From: Actinopolyspora alba
Lineage (GTDB): Bacteria; Actinomycetota; Actinomycetes; Mycobacteriales; Pseudonocardiaceae
Direction of reading: 5' to 3'
DNA length: 64,000 bases
NCBI RefSeq assembly: GCF_900112765.1
Contig: NZ_FOMZ01000016.1
Location: 1-64,000, forward strand
The notes below the pieces were generated by a model. That model was given only the letters and a program-made list of their open reading frames with translations. It made no database searches and was not told the DNA's origin. A program made the translations under genes and the position numbers. The number at the start of each line of letters is the position of its first letter. Within the stretch, counting starts at the first letter, position 1. Shown here piece by piece: positions 27,043 to 36,320 of the stretch.

Positions 27043-27831
27043 TCACCGAATCCCCGAATTGCCGACGAGCAGAAACCCGCGCATCGCGAAACGCCGGTCC
27101 GCCAGCAGTCGCATGGCGTGTCGCCAATCGGCGAGGTCGACCCGCTCGTCGGCGAGCACACGCTCCCGGAGCTGGGTGAAATTGGCCCGGATCAGCTCAC
27201 ACCCGGGCGAACCACCCCGCCACACCTCGGCGGTCGCCGTGGAATCGATCCGGCGTAGTTCCGTCCGGCACAGCTCGCCGTAGAGGTGCCGCCCCCAGTG
27301 TATGTCGACCCCCGCGGCGGACATGGCGTCCAGATAGGACCACAACACGCGGTCGAAGACCTCCGCGTCCACCTCGGTGGGAGCGCAAACGGTTCCCGCT
27401 CCCTCGACGTCGAAGTCCTCGAGCAGCAGAACCCCACCGGGCTTGAGCGCCCCAACGAGGTGCCGCAGCAGTTCGCGTCGTCCTTCGAGCAGGATCAGCA
27501 GCAGCCTGCCGTGCACCAGGTCGTAACCGCCCTCGGCGAGTCGGTCCACGGTGAGGTCGTGCTCGACGACTCGCAGGTTCCTCGCGGACACGTGCCGCAA
27601 CCCACGGAGATCCACATCGGTGGCGACGACTTCGCCACGCCGGCCGACCCTGCCTGCCAGCCACAGGGCCAGCGAACCGCTCCCGGCACCCACGTCGAGA
27701 CACCGCCAGCCCTCCCGTACGCCGCAGTCGAGCAGCCGTCGGACGCTGATGTGGTCGAAGGCCCTGTCCAGGGCACCGAGATGGGCCGCGGTGAGCCGGT
27801 CGTCCGAGGCGAAGACATACCCTGCTGCCAA
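27043..27831 (-). CDS. SAM-dependent methyltransferase, class I
   Basis: A 262-residue methyltransferase. Motif I is CLDVGAGSGSLALWL, followed by the acidic motif II VVATDVD, LRVVEHDL, and post-I GGYDLVHGRLLL. The C-terminal half (YLDAMSAAGVDIHWGRHLYG) is typical of small-molecule methyltransferases in actinomycete secondary metabolism; the substrate is unknown. TTG at 27831 follows GGGAG at 6 nt and is the best start. It stands alone. Confidence 0.8.
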   Translation of the reverse strand: MAAGYVFASDDRLTAAHLGALDRAFDHISVRRLLDCGVREGWRCLDVGAGSGSLALWLAGRVGRRGEVVATDVDLRGLRHVSARNLRVVEHDLTVDRLAEGGYDLVHGRLLLILLEGRRELLRHLVGALKPGGVLLLEDFDVEGAGTVCAPTEVDAEVFDRVLWSYLDAMSAAGVDIHWGRHLYGELCRTELRRIDSTATAEVWRGGSPGCELIRANFTQLRERVLADERVDLADWRHAMRLLADRRFAMRGFLLVGNSGIR

Positions 27832-28199
27832 GCCGATCTCCCAATTTCACGGGCGGGGTTGGATTCCGCTGCCCGGGTTGGTCGCCGTCCCGCACGGGAG
27901 ACGGCGGCGAGCGGCAGCGGTACGTCGTCGATCCACCCTTCGCGAAGGCTCACCCGGCGAAACGTTTCGCCCGCTCTCGCTCCGGGTGGCTCGACATCGA
28001 CTGGTTACCACGCCACCCCGGATTCTCATCCCGAGAAAGCGGCTCGGTGGAACCAACGAGTGATCGGACCGCGATCGGGATCGGTGTGGGGACTCTTCGC
28101 CGGAGCGCCAGAAGCACCGGCGGAAATACCAAGCACCACGGGTGTTCGGCCCGGAAGAAGCACTGACAGTGGGCGGTGCGGAAACACCGGCCGGAAAGC
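27832..28199. other. Gene-free stretch between methyltransferase and rnpB
   Basis: Open frames on both strands here are arginine-rich read-through without ribosome sites. I see no RNA signature apart from rnpB beginning at about 28200. The methyltransferase promoter and the rnpB terminator should both lie here, but neither is obvious. Confidence 0.4.
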
Positions 28200-28606
28200 G
28201 GACGAGTCGACCTGTAAGCCGGATCCTGTACGCGGAGAACACCCGAGGCGTTCCCGCGTGGCGACCATCCATCTAGGCCCGCCGTTACCGACGGGCTCCA
28301 GCGGTCTACCCGCGAGTCTCGGACGGGCCGCCCTCGAACACTCGCGCAGACACCGACAACGGTGCCCTCTTGACCTTGCTCCGGGTGGGGTTTACCGAGC
28401 CGTCCCCGTCACCGGGGACGCTGGTGGTCTCTTACACCACCCTTTCACCCTTACCCGACCGAGCGGTACGGCCGGGCGGTTCGCTTTCTGTGGCACTTTC
28501 CCGAGGGTCACCCCTGGTTGCCGTTAGCAACCACCCTGCCCTGTGGAGTCCGGACTTTCCTCGACGGGGCCGAACCCCGTCGCGGTCGCCCGGTCGACTC
28601 GTCCGC
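28200..28606 (-). ncRNA. rnpB: RNase P RNA (type A)
   Basis: On the minus strand the hallmarks appear in order. P1 5' strand GGACGAGTCGACC (28592-28604), then the conserved GAGGAAAGTCCGGACTCCAC, ACAGGGCAGGGTGGTTGCTA, AACGGCAACC, GGGTGAAAGGGTG and GGTAAGAG-like GGTGTAAGAGACCACC. Near the 3' end come CTAGATGGATGGTCGCC and TACAGGATCCGGCTTACAG, and P1 closes with GGTCGACTCGTCC. It is the catalytic RNA that matures tRNA 5' ends. The 5' end matches the start predicted from the promoter just upstream. Confidence 0.96.
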
Positions 28607-28612
28607 GCTCTC

Positions 28613-28642
28613 ATTCTAGTAGGAGTCGCTCGCCGCGTTCAC
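28613..28642 (-). promoter_or_regulatory. rnpB promoter
   Basis: Minus-strand -10 TAGAAT (28613-28618) and -35-like GTGAAC (28637-28642), 18 nt apart. Transcription would start near 28606, just before P1 of RNase P RNA. Confidence 0.7.
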
Positions 28643-28821
28643 CCCAGGTGTCCGGTTGGTGGAACCTCCCGTCCGCCCTCGCTCGCGAGTGGTGGCGAGG
28701 CCGAGGGCCCCGCCACGTCGGGTACCGCTCGCGAGGGCGGAGGTGGGAGGACTCCGACGGCGAACCGACGCCCCGGACCGGCGGGCCGACGACTCCGCCG
28801 ACCGCCGGTCGAACCGGTCGC

Positions 28822-30258
28822 TCAGACCCGCGACGACACGGTGGTGCGATCCATGTCCTCGAGTGTCCGCCCCTTGGTCTCGGGTACCCACTTGATCACG
28901 AACCACACCGACACGGCCGCGAACGCGGTGTAACCGAGGTAGGTCATCGACAGGCTGATGTCGGACAGCGGGGGGAAAGTGGCGGTGACGAGGAAGTTGG
29001 CCAGCCACTGGGCGGCCGCGGCGACCGCCAGCGCCGGAGCGCGGAACCGGTTCGGGAACATCTCACCAAGGAGTACCCACACGACCGGACCCCACGAGAT
29101 GGCGAAGAAGAACACGAAGACGTGCGCGGCGATCAGCGCCATCGGCCCGTACGGGTTGGCCAGGTTAGGTTCGCCGTCCACGGTGTTCGCGTGGCTGAAG
29201 GCGAACGTGGCCAGTCCCAGCATGATCGTCATGCCCACCGAACCGGTCAGCAGCAACGGGCGTCGTCCGACCCTGTCGAGCAGCAGCAGGGCGATGACGG
29301 TGCCCAGCACGTTGAAGATCTGGGTGGACAGGCTCAGCAGCAGTGAACTGGACTCGTCGATGCCGACCGACTGCCACAGCGCCGACGAGTAGTAGAAGAT
29401 GACGTTGATCCCGCCGAACTGCTGTAACACGGACAGGACGATGCCGATCCAGACGATCGGCAGCAGCCCGGAGCGCACGCTGCGCAGGTCCCGCACCCGA
29501 GGCCGGTGGTCGTTCACCACGGAATCCCGGATCTCGGTGAGCCGTTCGTCGACGTCGCCCTCCTCGGTGGTGTCCAGGACCTGTCGAGCACGGTCGAAGC
29601 GACCCCGCGTGACCAGGTAGCGCGGTGATTCCGGGATGGTGAACGCCAGCGCCCCGTAGAGAACCGCGGGGACCGCCTCCACCGCCAACATCCACTGCCA
29701 GGCGTCGAGCCCCAGCAGTGGCTCCGCAGCACCCCCGGCCGCACCCGCGATGGCCCAGTTGACCACCTGGGAGATCGCGATGCCCAGCACGATGGCCAGT
29801 TGTTGCAGGGTGCCGAGCCGTCCCCTGCGTCGTGCCGGGGCGATCTCGGCTATGTAGGCCGGTGCGATCACCGAGGCCATGCCGACCGCGACGCCGCCGA
29901 CGAGCCGCCAGAACGTGAAGTCCCAGACGGTGAACGGCAGGGCCGAACCGATCGCACTCAGCAGGAAGAGCACGGCGGCGGTGCGCATCGTGACCAGTCG
30001 GCCGTACCGGTCGGCGAGCGTTCCGGCGTTCCAGGCACCGAGGGCCGACCCGATCAGAGCCATGGCGACGGCCAACCCGGTCACGACCGAACCGACCCCG
30101 AAGGCTTCCCGAATCGAGGTGACGGCACCGTTGATCACGGCGGTGTCGTAGCCGAAGAGGAACCCGCCGAGCGCCGCCACCGAAGCGAAGTGGACCGTGC
30201 GCAGTGGGCGGGCGTGAGATCCGGCACCCGAGGTGCCGGTGGTGGAATGGAAGGACAT
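28822..30258 (-). CDS. Sugar:proton symporter, MFS sugar-porter family
   Basis: A 478-residue 12-helix transporter. Sugar-porter signatures: GGFLFGYDTAVINGA in helix 1, the DRYGRR-type LADRYGRL after helix 2, PAYIAEIAPARRRGRL, the central PESPRYLV, QQFGGINVIFYYS, LLDRVGRRPLL, and the C-terminal VPETKGRTLEDMD. It likely imports a hexose or pentose (GlcP/XylE-like). It is divergent from a ROK regulator, with a palindrome between them, so it is probably induced by the sugar that regulator senses. Confidence 0.93.
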   Translation of the reverse strand: MSFHSTTGTSGAGSHARPLRTVHFASVAALGGFLFGYDTAVINGAVTSIREAFGVGSVVTGLAVAMALIGSALGAWNAGTLADRYGRLVTMRTAAVLFLLSAIGSALPFTVWDFTFWRLVGGVAVGMASVIAPAYIAEIAPARRRGRLGTLQQLAIVLGIAISQVVNWAIAGAAGGAAEPLLGLDAWQWMLAVEAVPAVLYGALAFTIPESPRYLVTRGRFDRARQVLDTTEEGDVDERLTEIRDSVVNDHRPRVRDLRSVRSGLLPIVWIGIVLSVLQQFGGINVIFYYSSALWQSVGIDESSSLLLSLSTQIFNVLGTVIALLLLDRVGRRPLLLTGSVGMTIMLGLATFAFSHANTVDGEPNLANPYGPMALIAAHVFVFFFAISWGPVVWVLLGEMFPNRFRAPALAVAAAAQWLANFLVTATFPPLSDISLSMTYLGYTAFAAVSVWFVIKWVPETKGRTLEDMDRTTVSSRV

Positions 30259-30301
30259 CTATGCTCCATTGCACTCAAGGGGAAGTGTGACCCAGCAATG
30301 G

Positions 30302-30326
30302 TTGGTAAGGATCGTATCCTTACTAA
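30302..30326. promoter_or_regulatory. Palindromic operator between transporter and ROK regulator
   Basis: GTAAGGAT (30305-30312)-CGT-ATCCTTAC (30316-30323), a perfect 8+3+8 palindrome extended by TTG/TAA flanks. It lies 47 bp upstream of the transporter start. A minus-strand TTGACA (30331-30336) abuts it, so binding would cover the transporter promoter's -10 area. A half-site-like GTTACTAAC occurs at about 30351-30359 toward the ROK gene. Likely bound by the ROK protein. Confidence 0.65.
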
Positions 30327-30437
30327 TGCGTGTCAATACGGTGAACGACTGTTACTAACGGTTTCGATCGATCACCGAGAGCTACAGCGCTCGCGGCCGG
30401 TGGTACCCCGCGAGCCGTACGAGGAGGTTTTCGCGGC

Positions 30438-31601
30438 ATGGCCGACCCACGGACGGTCCGGCAGCTGAACCGACAGCACATGATCGAGCTGTTCAGCGAC
30501 GGCCAGGCGCGCTCACGCGCGGCTGTGGCCCGCACGACCGGTCTGACCAAGCCCTCGGTGTCCTCGATCATCGACTCGCTGCTCGAGGAGGAACTGCTCA
30601 TCCCTGCCGGAGTCGGTGAGGCGGCCGTCGCGGGCGGCCGCAGACCGAACCTCGTGGTCTTCAACCCGGACGCGCGTGCCTACGTGGGTGTTCACCTCGG
30701 GGTGCGCGACAGTTCGGTGGCCGTGGCCGACGCACTCGGCAGGACGCTGGCGCAGGCCTCGGCTCCCAGCTCGGTCGGCGACGCGGCGACAGGTGTGAAC
30801 CGGCTGGATCCACTCGTCCGCGAGGCGGCGGAACGAGCGGGGGTTCCCGTCGAGCGCGTCTCCGCCGTCGGGGTTTCGGTCTCCGGGCTGGTCGACCACC
30901 GCAGCGGGCGCTGCCTGCTGGCCCCCAACCTGGATTGGCACGACGTGCCGCTTCGGGAGTGGGTCGAGGAGCTGTTCGGCGTCCCGGCGGTGATCTACAA
31001 CGAGGCACACGCCGGAGCGTTGGCGGAACAACGCTTCGGCTGGGGCGACGGTGTCGCCAACTTCGTCCGGATCATGGTCGACACGGGCATCGGCGCGGGT
31101 GTGGTGCTGGACTCGCGGTTGTTCTCGGGCGCCGCCGGAATCGGCGGTGAGATCGGGCACTGCCGCGTGGAGGACAACGGCCGTCAGTGCGCCTGCGGCA
31201 ACTCGGGATGCCTGGAGAGCGTGGCCTCACGACCCGCGATTCTGCGGTCGGTGCGTGAGGCCGCCGAGGCCGGAACCCCCACCGCGCTCGCACCCGACTG
31301 CGACATCGACGCAGTGCTCGCCGCCGCCGAGAGCGGCGATGCCGGGGCGGTGGCAGCGCTGCGGCGTGCGGGTACCGCGCTGGGGCACGGGATCGCCTAC
31401 CTCCGCAACGTGCTGAACCCGGATCTGGTCGTCCTCGGGGGTGCGGTGAGCGGGGCGGGCGAGGTGCTGCGGCTTCCGATGGAGCAGGCGGTGCGGTGCT
31501 CCTCGCTACCGCACTCCGCCTGCCGCCTGGAGACGAGCTCGCTGCGCGATGCCGAGCTCGACGGCGCCGTGCTGTTGGCACACGAACAGCTCACCCTATG
31601 A
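30438..31601 (+). CDS. ROK-family transcriptional regulator
   Basis: A 387-residue regulator. The N-terminal winged helix-turn-helix (NRQHMIELFSDGQARSRAAV, ARTTGLTKPSVSSIIDSLL) is followed by a ROK sugar-kinase-like domain. That domain has the DTGIGAGVVLD phosphate region, GEIGHCRVEDNG and the zinc-binding CACGNSGCLE. It resembles XylR/NagC-type repressors. ATG at 30438 follows GAGGAGGTTTTCGCGGC. It probably controls the divergent sugar transporter and itself. Confidence 0.93.
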   Translation: MADPRTVRQLNRQHMIELFSDGQARSRAAVARTTGLTKPSVSSIIDSLLEEELLIPAGVGEAAVAGGRRPNLVVFNPDARAYVGVHLGVRDSSVAVADALGRTLAQASAPSSVGDAATGVNRLDPLVREAAERAGVPVERVSAVGVSVSGLVDHRSGRCLLAPNLDWHDVPLREWVEELFGVPAVIYNEAHAGALAEQRFGWGDGVANFVRIMVDTGIGAGVVLDSRLFSGAAGIGGEIGHCRVEDNGRQCACGNSGCLESVASRPAILRSVREAAEAGTPTALAPDCDIDAVLAAAESGDAGAVAALRRAGTALGHGIAYLRNVLNPDLVVLGGAVSGAGEVLRLPMEQAVRCSSLPHSACRLETSSLRDAELDGAVLLAHEQLTL

Positions 31602-31617
31602 CCGGCGTCCGGAACAG

Positions 31618-32811
31618 TCAGATTCCACGGAGGTGTGAAGTGTCGTTGACCAACCGAACCGAGGCGTTCCCGTCGGGATAGAACTCGGCCACCGACAGCG
31701 ATGCCAGATCGAGGTGGAGCCGGTAGAACAGTTCCGGCCCTGCCCCCAGGGCCATGCGTAACAGCGCCTTGATGGGGGTGACGTGGGTGACGAGCACGAT
31801 CGTCCGTCCCGCGTAATCCCACAGCAGCCGGTTCCGCACCTCGTCGATCCGCTCGAAGACCGCGTTCATGCTCTCGCCCTCCGGTGGTGTCACCGCCGGA
31901 TCACCGAGCCAGCTGCGATGCAGCTCGGGATACCGCTGTGCCGCCTCCGTGAAGGTCAGTCCCTCCCAGGCGCCGAAGTCGGTCTCCACCAACCCCTCGT
32001 GCGGCACCAGCTGCCCGCCGATGGCCGTGGCCACCGCCTCGGCGGTACCGCGAGCCCGACTCAGCGGCGAGGAAAGCACCGGGACCGCTCCCTCCTCGGG
32101 AACGAGCTCGTCCATCGTCAGCAGTCGCCCGGCAGCGGCCCGCGCCTGTCGCCTCCCCAGCTCGGTGAGCGGCACGTCCCCGCGCCCGGAGTAGCGTTTG
32201 TCCACCGACATGGGGGACTGCCCGTGCCGCAGCAGCAACAACCGCGTCGGGGCTCCCACGGCACCGCTCCAGCTGGCGACGCCACTCGGCGTGGAATCGG
32301 CCCCGGCCGTTTCGGTCACCGTGGCCGACTCGGTCGGTTCGGGCTGCTCCCCGGCGCCGGCGGGCACCGTCGATCCGGCTTCGGCCACCGGGTCCGCGCC
32401 GTCACCCTGCCTGTCCATGGCCTCGTTGGCGAGCCGGTCAGCGTGCTTGTTGCGCTCCCGTGGAATCCACTCGAACCGCGCGGAGGTGAACCGCGACACG
32501 AGTCGCCGGGCCTCGGCGGCCAACGGTTGCAACGTCGGGTTCTTGACCCGCCACCTGCCCGACATCTGCTCGACGACGAGTTTGGAGTCCAACCGGATCT
32601 CGGCCTCCGCCGCACCGAGCTCCAGGGCCGCGTTCAGCCCGGCGAGCATTCCGCGGTACTCGGCGACGTTGTTGGTCGTCTCCCCCAGCCCGTCGGAACG
32701 TTCGGCCAACACCCGTCCGTCCGCGGCGTCGCGAACCACCGCTCCGTAACCCGCCGCGCCCGGATTACCGCGCGACCCGCCATCGGCCTCGACGATCACC
32801 CGTGTGCTCAC
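31618..32811 (-). CDS. Bifunctional RNase H / alpha-ribazole-phosphate phosphatase
   Basis: A 397-residue fusion homologous to M. tuberculosis Rv2228c. Residues ~1-140 are RNase HI (VIVEADGGSRGNPG, AEYRGMLAGL, IRLDSKLVVEQM, RERNKHADRLANEA, giving the D-E-D-D set). A variable linker of ~60 residues follows. The C-terminus is a histidine phosphatase of the CobC type (LLLRHGQSPMSVDKRYSGRG, TDFGAWEGLT, VLVTHVTPI). Roles: RNA-DNA hybrid cleavage and the last dephosphorylation in cobalamin nucleotide-loop assembly. GTG at 32811 overlaps the upstream stop by 4 bp (GTGA). Confidence 0.93.
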   Translation of the reverse strand: MSTRVIVEADGGSRGNPGAAGYGAVVRDAADGRVLAERSDGLGETTNNVAEYRGMLAGLNAALELGAAEAEIRLDSKLVVEQMSGRWRVKNPTLQPLAAEARRLVSRFTSARFEWIPRERNKHADRLANEAMDRQGDGADPVAEAGSTVPAGAGEQPEPTESATVTETAGADSTPSGVASWSGAVGAPTRLLLLRHGQSPMSVDKRYSGRGDVPLTELGRRQARAAAGRLLTMDELVPEEGAVPVLSSPLSRARGTAEAVATAIGGQLVPHEGLVETDFGAWEGLTFTEAAQRYPELHRSWLGDPAVTPPEGESMNAVFERIDEVRNRLLWDYAGRTIVLVTHVTPIKALLRMALGAGPELFYRLHLDLASLSVAEFYPDGNASVRLVNDTSHLRGI

Positions 32812-33542
32812 TGACCCGACTCCTTGGTGCGCACCATGATCGCGCCGCACTCCTCACAGCGCACCACGTCGTCCGCCGCGGCCTCCCGCACCGAGGCGAG
32901 CGCTGCCCGGTCCAGTTCGAGACGGCAGGCGCCGCACCTGCTGCCCTGCAGATACCCGGCACCCGAACCACGCTGCTGCCTGATCCGTTCGTAGAGGTCC
33001 AGAAGTTGCTGCGGTATGTCCGCGACCAGCGACTCCCGTTCGGCCAGTCGCTTGGCCTCGTCACTTTCCAGGTCGGCCAACGCCTCGTCACGAGCGTGCC
33101 GCGCGTCCTCCAGCTCGGACTCCGCGGTGTTGACCTCCTGCTGGGCGTGCGAAACGTCGGCCTCCTGGGCCTCGCGGCGCTCCATGACCTCCAGCATGTC
33201 GTCCTCCAGCGCGGCCTCGCGCCTGCTGAGGGTGCTCATCTCGTGCTGCAGGTCCTCCAACTGCTTGGAGGAGTCGGTGGAATCCATCATCCGGCGGTCG
33301 CGCTGTTGCCTCGACCGCACCTGATCGACCTCGTTCTCCAGCCGCTCGACCTCGTTGCGCAGATCGTCGAGTGTGGTCCGCGCTGCCACCAACGCGTCCT
33401 GCTTGGTCCGCACCTCGCGCTCGGCGGCGCCGATCCGTTCCAGCTCCGGAAGCGACCGCCTGCGGTGGTTGATGCGGTTGAGCTCGGCATCGACGTTGGC
33501 GACTTCGAGCAACCTGCGTTGTGCGGCGGGATCGGCTTTCAC
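32808..33542 (-). CDS. Coiled-coil zinc-ribbon protein (Rv2229c family)
   Basis: A 244-residue protein: a long antiparallel coiled coil (residues ~15-185, many Glu/Arg/Leu heptads) and a C-terminal zinc ribbon with CGAC and CEEC pairs. It is homologous to M. tuberculosis Rv2229c; the molecular job is not established, and nucleic-acid binding is assumed from the fold. GTG at 33542 has GGAGGAAG upstream. It is coupled by 4-bp overlaps to both neighbours, placing it in the NIF3-RNase H operon. Confidence 0.88.
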   Translation of the reverse strand: MKADPAAQRRLLEVANVDAELNRINHRRRSLPELERIGAAEREVRTKQDALVAARTTLDDLRNEVERLENEVDQVRSRQQRDRRMMDSTDSSKQLEDLQHEMSTLSRREAALEDDMLEVMERREAQEADVSHAQQEVNTAESELEDARHARDEALADLESDEAKRLAERESLVADIPQQLLDLYERIRQQRGSGAGYLQGSRCGACRLELDRAALASVREAAADDVVRCEECGAIMVRTKESGQ

Positions 33543-34399
33543 TCGGGCTTCCTCCCAGTATCGGTGTCCGTGGCGTGCGCGTGCACCGTCCATGGATCGG
33601 TGCGGCACGCGGAGACGAGGACTTCGACAGTATCGGGCAACGCCGCGCCGAGGACATCGGCTGCCTGCTCGCACCAGGGCCACTCACTGGCCCAGTGCGC
33701 GACGTCGACGAGGTTGGGAACACGCGTGTCCGGCACATCGGCACGCGAGAGGTGTTCGGCCGCCGGGTGGTGCCGCAGATCCGCGGTGACGTAGGCGTCC
33801 ACCCCGGCCTCGACGGCGGCATCCAGATTCGAGTCACCGGAACCGCCGCACACGGCGACCCGTCGCACGGTACGGCGCGGATCACCCGCCCCGCGCACCC
33901 CCCACGAGGTCGCGGGCAGCGCGTCGGCGACCCGGTGCACGAATCGTTCGAACGGTTCGGGCTCGGGCAGGGTTCCCAACCTGCCCAGCCCGGTTTCGGC
34001 CCCCTCCCGGTGCGGACTGAGCGGACCGGTGACGGTCAGTCCGAGCCGCGCGGCGAGCGCATCGGAAACACCGGGGCTGGCCGTGTCGGCATTGGTGTGG
34101 GCGCAGTACAGCCCGATCCCGGCACGGATCAGCCGGTGCAGCAGGCGGCCCTTGGGATCGTCGGCGGGCAGGGCGTGCACCCCGCGCAGCAGCAGCGGAT
34201 GGTGCGAGACGAGCAGCTGGGCGCCCTGCTCGACGGCGGCGTCGACGGTCTCCTCGACCGGATCGACGCAGCACAGCACACGCTCCACCGTCGCATCGGG
34301 ATCGCCGCAGACCAACCCGACCGCATCCCACGACTCGGCGTAACTCGGCGGGTAGGCGGCTTCGAGTACGTCGAGCACGTCCCTGATCCGTGTGGTCAT
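33539..34399 (-). CDS. NIF3-like dinuclear metal protein
   Basis: A 286-residue NIF3/YbgI-family protein. Metal ligands are seen in LLVSHHPLLLRG, YCAHTNADTA, and C-terminal TADLRHHPAAEHL and NLVDVAHWASE. The family binds two metal ions and may act as a GTP cyclohydrolase-like or hydrolytic enzyme; the function is unsettled. It lacks the PII-like insertion that makes M. tuberculosis Rv2230c longer. ATG at 34399 overlaps the cobC stop (ATGA). Confidence 0.9.
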   Translation of the reverse strand: MTTRIRDVLDVLEAAYPPSYAESWDAVGLVCGDPDATVERVLCCVDPVEETVDAAVEQGAQLLVSHHPLLLRGVHALPADDPKGRLLHRLIRAGIGLYCAHTNADTASPGVSDALAARLGLTVTGPLSPHREGAETGLGRLGTLPEPEPFERFVHRVADALPATSWGVRGAGDPRRTVRRVAVCGGSGDSNLDAAVEAGVDAYVTADLRHHPAAEHLSRADVPDTRVPNLVDVAHWASEWPWCEQAADVLGAALPDTVEVLVSACRTDPWTVHAHATDTDTGRKPE

Positions 34400-35529
34400 C
34401 GAGTCGCTTCCCGTGTCGTGGATCGGTTTTCGGTAACGGTGGCGACCGGCTCCTCGTCGGCGTGTTCCCACTCCGGCGAGGCCGGTGGCACGACGACTTC
34501 CCGTAACGCTGAGACCAGTCGGGCGTTCTCCGCGTCGCCGCGCACGGCCACCCGGACGTGGTCCTCGTCGAGTCCGGGGAAGGTGTCGGCCCGGCGTACC
34601 GCGATGCCGTGTTGCCGCAGCCCCGCGCGCACCGAGGGACCGTTCGGCACCCGCAACAGCAGGAAGGGGGCCGCTGCAGGCAGGGCGACGTGGACTCCCG
34701 GGATGTCGGCGAGCTCGGCCGCCAGTTCGTCGCGGCACCGGGCGAGCAGCTCCGCCGCGCCTCGCGACTCGGCGACGGCGTCGGGTTCACAGCACGCCAG
34801 CAGGGCTTCCAATCCGAGCGTTCCCACCGGCCAGTGCGGGCGGCGGTGCGTCAACCGCCGCAGCAGTTCCGGCTCTCCCAGCGCGTATCCGACCCGCAGC
34901 CCGGGCAGTCCCCACATCTTGGTCAGCGAACGCAGCACGAGCAGCCCGGGGATCCGTTCGGCGGCCAGCGATTCCGGCTCGTCGACCACCGCGTCGGCGA
35001 AGGCCTCGTCCACGACCAGGACCCGTCCGGGACGGGCCAGCGAGCGCAGTGTCTCGGCGGGGTGCAGCACCGAGGTCGGATTCGTGGGATTGCCCAGCAC
35101 CACCAGGTCGGCCCGCTCGGGCACGGCCTCCGGCCGGAGTCGGTATCCGTCGGCCGGGTCGAGCGGCACGCGGGTGACGTCGACACCACCGTCGCGCAGC
35201 GCCAGTTCGGGCTCGGTGAACGAGGGATGCACCACCGCGGCCAGCTCCGGGCGCAGGGTCGGCAACAACGCGAATCCCTCCGCCGCCCCGGCCAGGGGCA
35301 GCACTTCCTCGGGAGAGCGGTCGTGCCGTCGAGCCACCGCGCACCGGGCCGCGAGGTCGTCCTCGGCGGACGGGTAACCGCCCAGCCTGTCCAACGCGGC
35401 GATCAGCCGGTCGCGCAACCACTCCGGGGGTTGTCGCAGCCGGACGTTGACCGCGAAGTCGAGCAGCTCGCCAGCGGCGTCCACATCTCCGTGATGGCGC
35501 AGCATCTCCCTGTCGTCCCGGCGAGTCAT
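34396..35529 (-). CDS. cobC: PLP-dependent threonine-phosphate decarboxylase-like aminotransferase (CobC)
   Basis: A 377-residue fold-type I PLP enzyme homologous to M. tuberculosis Rv2231c. Motifs: HHGDVDAAGELLDFAVNV at the start, LGNPTNPTSVLHP, VVDEAFADAV, and the PLP-lysine region LRSLTKMWGLPGLRVGYAL. It is expected to make the aminopropanol linker phosphate for cobalamin; a histidinol-phosphate-type aminotransferase is the alternative. ATG at 35529, with a weak ribosome site. It is first in a four-gene, fully overlapping operon (cobC-NIF3-zinc ribbon-RNase H/phosphatase). Confidence 0.87.
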   Translation of the reverse strand: MTRRDDREMLRHHGDVDAAGELLDFAVNVRLRQPPEWLRDRLIAALDRLGGYPSAEDDLAARCAVARRHDRSPEEVLPLAGAAEGFALLPTLRPELAAVVHPSFTEPELALRDGGVDVTRVPLDPADGYRLRPEAVPERADLVVLGNPTNPTSVLHPAETLRSLARPGRVLVVDEAFADAVVDEPESLAAERIPGLLVLRSLTKMWGLPGLRVGYALGEPELLRRLTHRRPHWPVGTLGLEALLACCEPDAVAESRGAAELLARCRDELAAELADIPGVHVALPAAAPFLLLRVPNGPSVRAGLRQHGIAVRRADTFPGLDEDHVRVAVRGDAENARLVSALREVVVPPASPEWEHADEEPVATVTENRSTTREATR

Positions 35530-35680
35530 CCCCGGCAGTCTAGCTACCGCGCGGGTCGGACCGGACAGCGCCGGTGGTGCCGCCGGAACCACCGGACGCC
35601 GGGACTCGGCGGGGCGTCGGAAAGCGTCACGAGGGAGAACCCGGCGCCCGGACGACGCCGTTCGACGGGACACTGGGGGT

Positions 35681-36238
35681 GTGACATTCGATTCCACCAC
35701 CAAGGCCTTCCACGTTTCGTTCGTCTGCACCGGCAACATCTGCCGGTCCCCCATGGCAGCGCTGGTGTTCGGCGAGCACCTGAGACGCGCCGGGCTCTCC
35801 GACCGGGTCGATGTGTCCAGCGCGGGTACCGGACCCTGGCACGTCGGGGAGTCGGCCGATCCGCGCACCAACGCGGTGCTGGCGGACCACGGCTACCCCA
35901 CCGAGCACACCGCCGCGCAGCTCGACGAGCACCACCTCGGCGCGGACCTGCTGCTGGCCATGGACGCGGGACACCTGCGCGTGCTCCGGGACGAGGTTCA
36001 GGACGCCGAGCGGGTCAGGCTGCTGCGCTCGTTCGACCCGAAGTCCGACGAGTGGGCTGAGGTGCCGGATCCCTACTTCGGTGGCGAGCGCGGTTTCGAC
36101 GGGGTGATGGAGATGATCGAGGCCGCTGTCCCCGGACTGCTCGACCGGGTCAGGACCGGCCTGGGACTGCCCGGTTCGGGAGAGCGGAGTTCCACCTCCT
36201 CGGCCGAGACGACGTCCCCCTCCGAGACGGCGTCGTGA
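35681..36238 (+). CDS. ptpA: Low-molecular-weight protein tyrosine phosphatase
   Basis: A 185-residue phosphatase. The P-loop CTGNICRS gives the nucleophile Cys16 and Arg22; the general acid is Asp130 in VPDPYFGG. M. tuberculosis PtpA (Rv2234) holds the same place in the chromosome. The final ~25 residues (Ser/Thr/Glu-rich) are an unstructured extension. GTG at 35681; divergent from cobC. Confidence 0.93.
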   Translation: MTFDSTTKAFHVSFVCTGNICRSPMAALVFGEHLRRAGLSDRVDVSSAGTGPWHVGESADPRTNAVLADHGYPTEHTAAQLDEHHLGADLLLAMDAGHLRVLRDEVQDAERVRLLRSFDPKSDEWAEVPDPYFGGERGFDGVMEMIEAAVPGLLDRVRTGLGLPGSGERSSTSSAETTSPSETAS

Positions 36239-36320
36239 GCACTCGTCGCAACGGTCGACGGCGGAAACGACCGGAGCTGACCGGAAATCACGATCCGACA
36301 ACCCGATCGAGGGAGATGCC

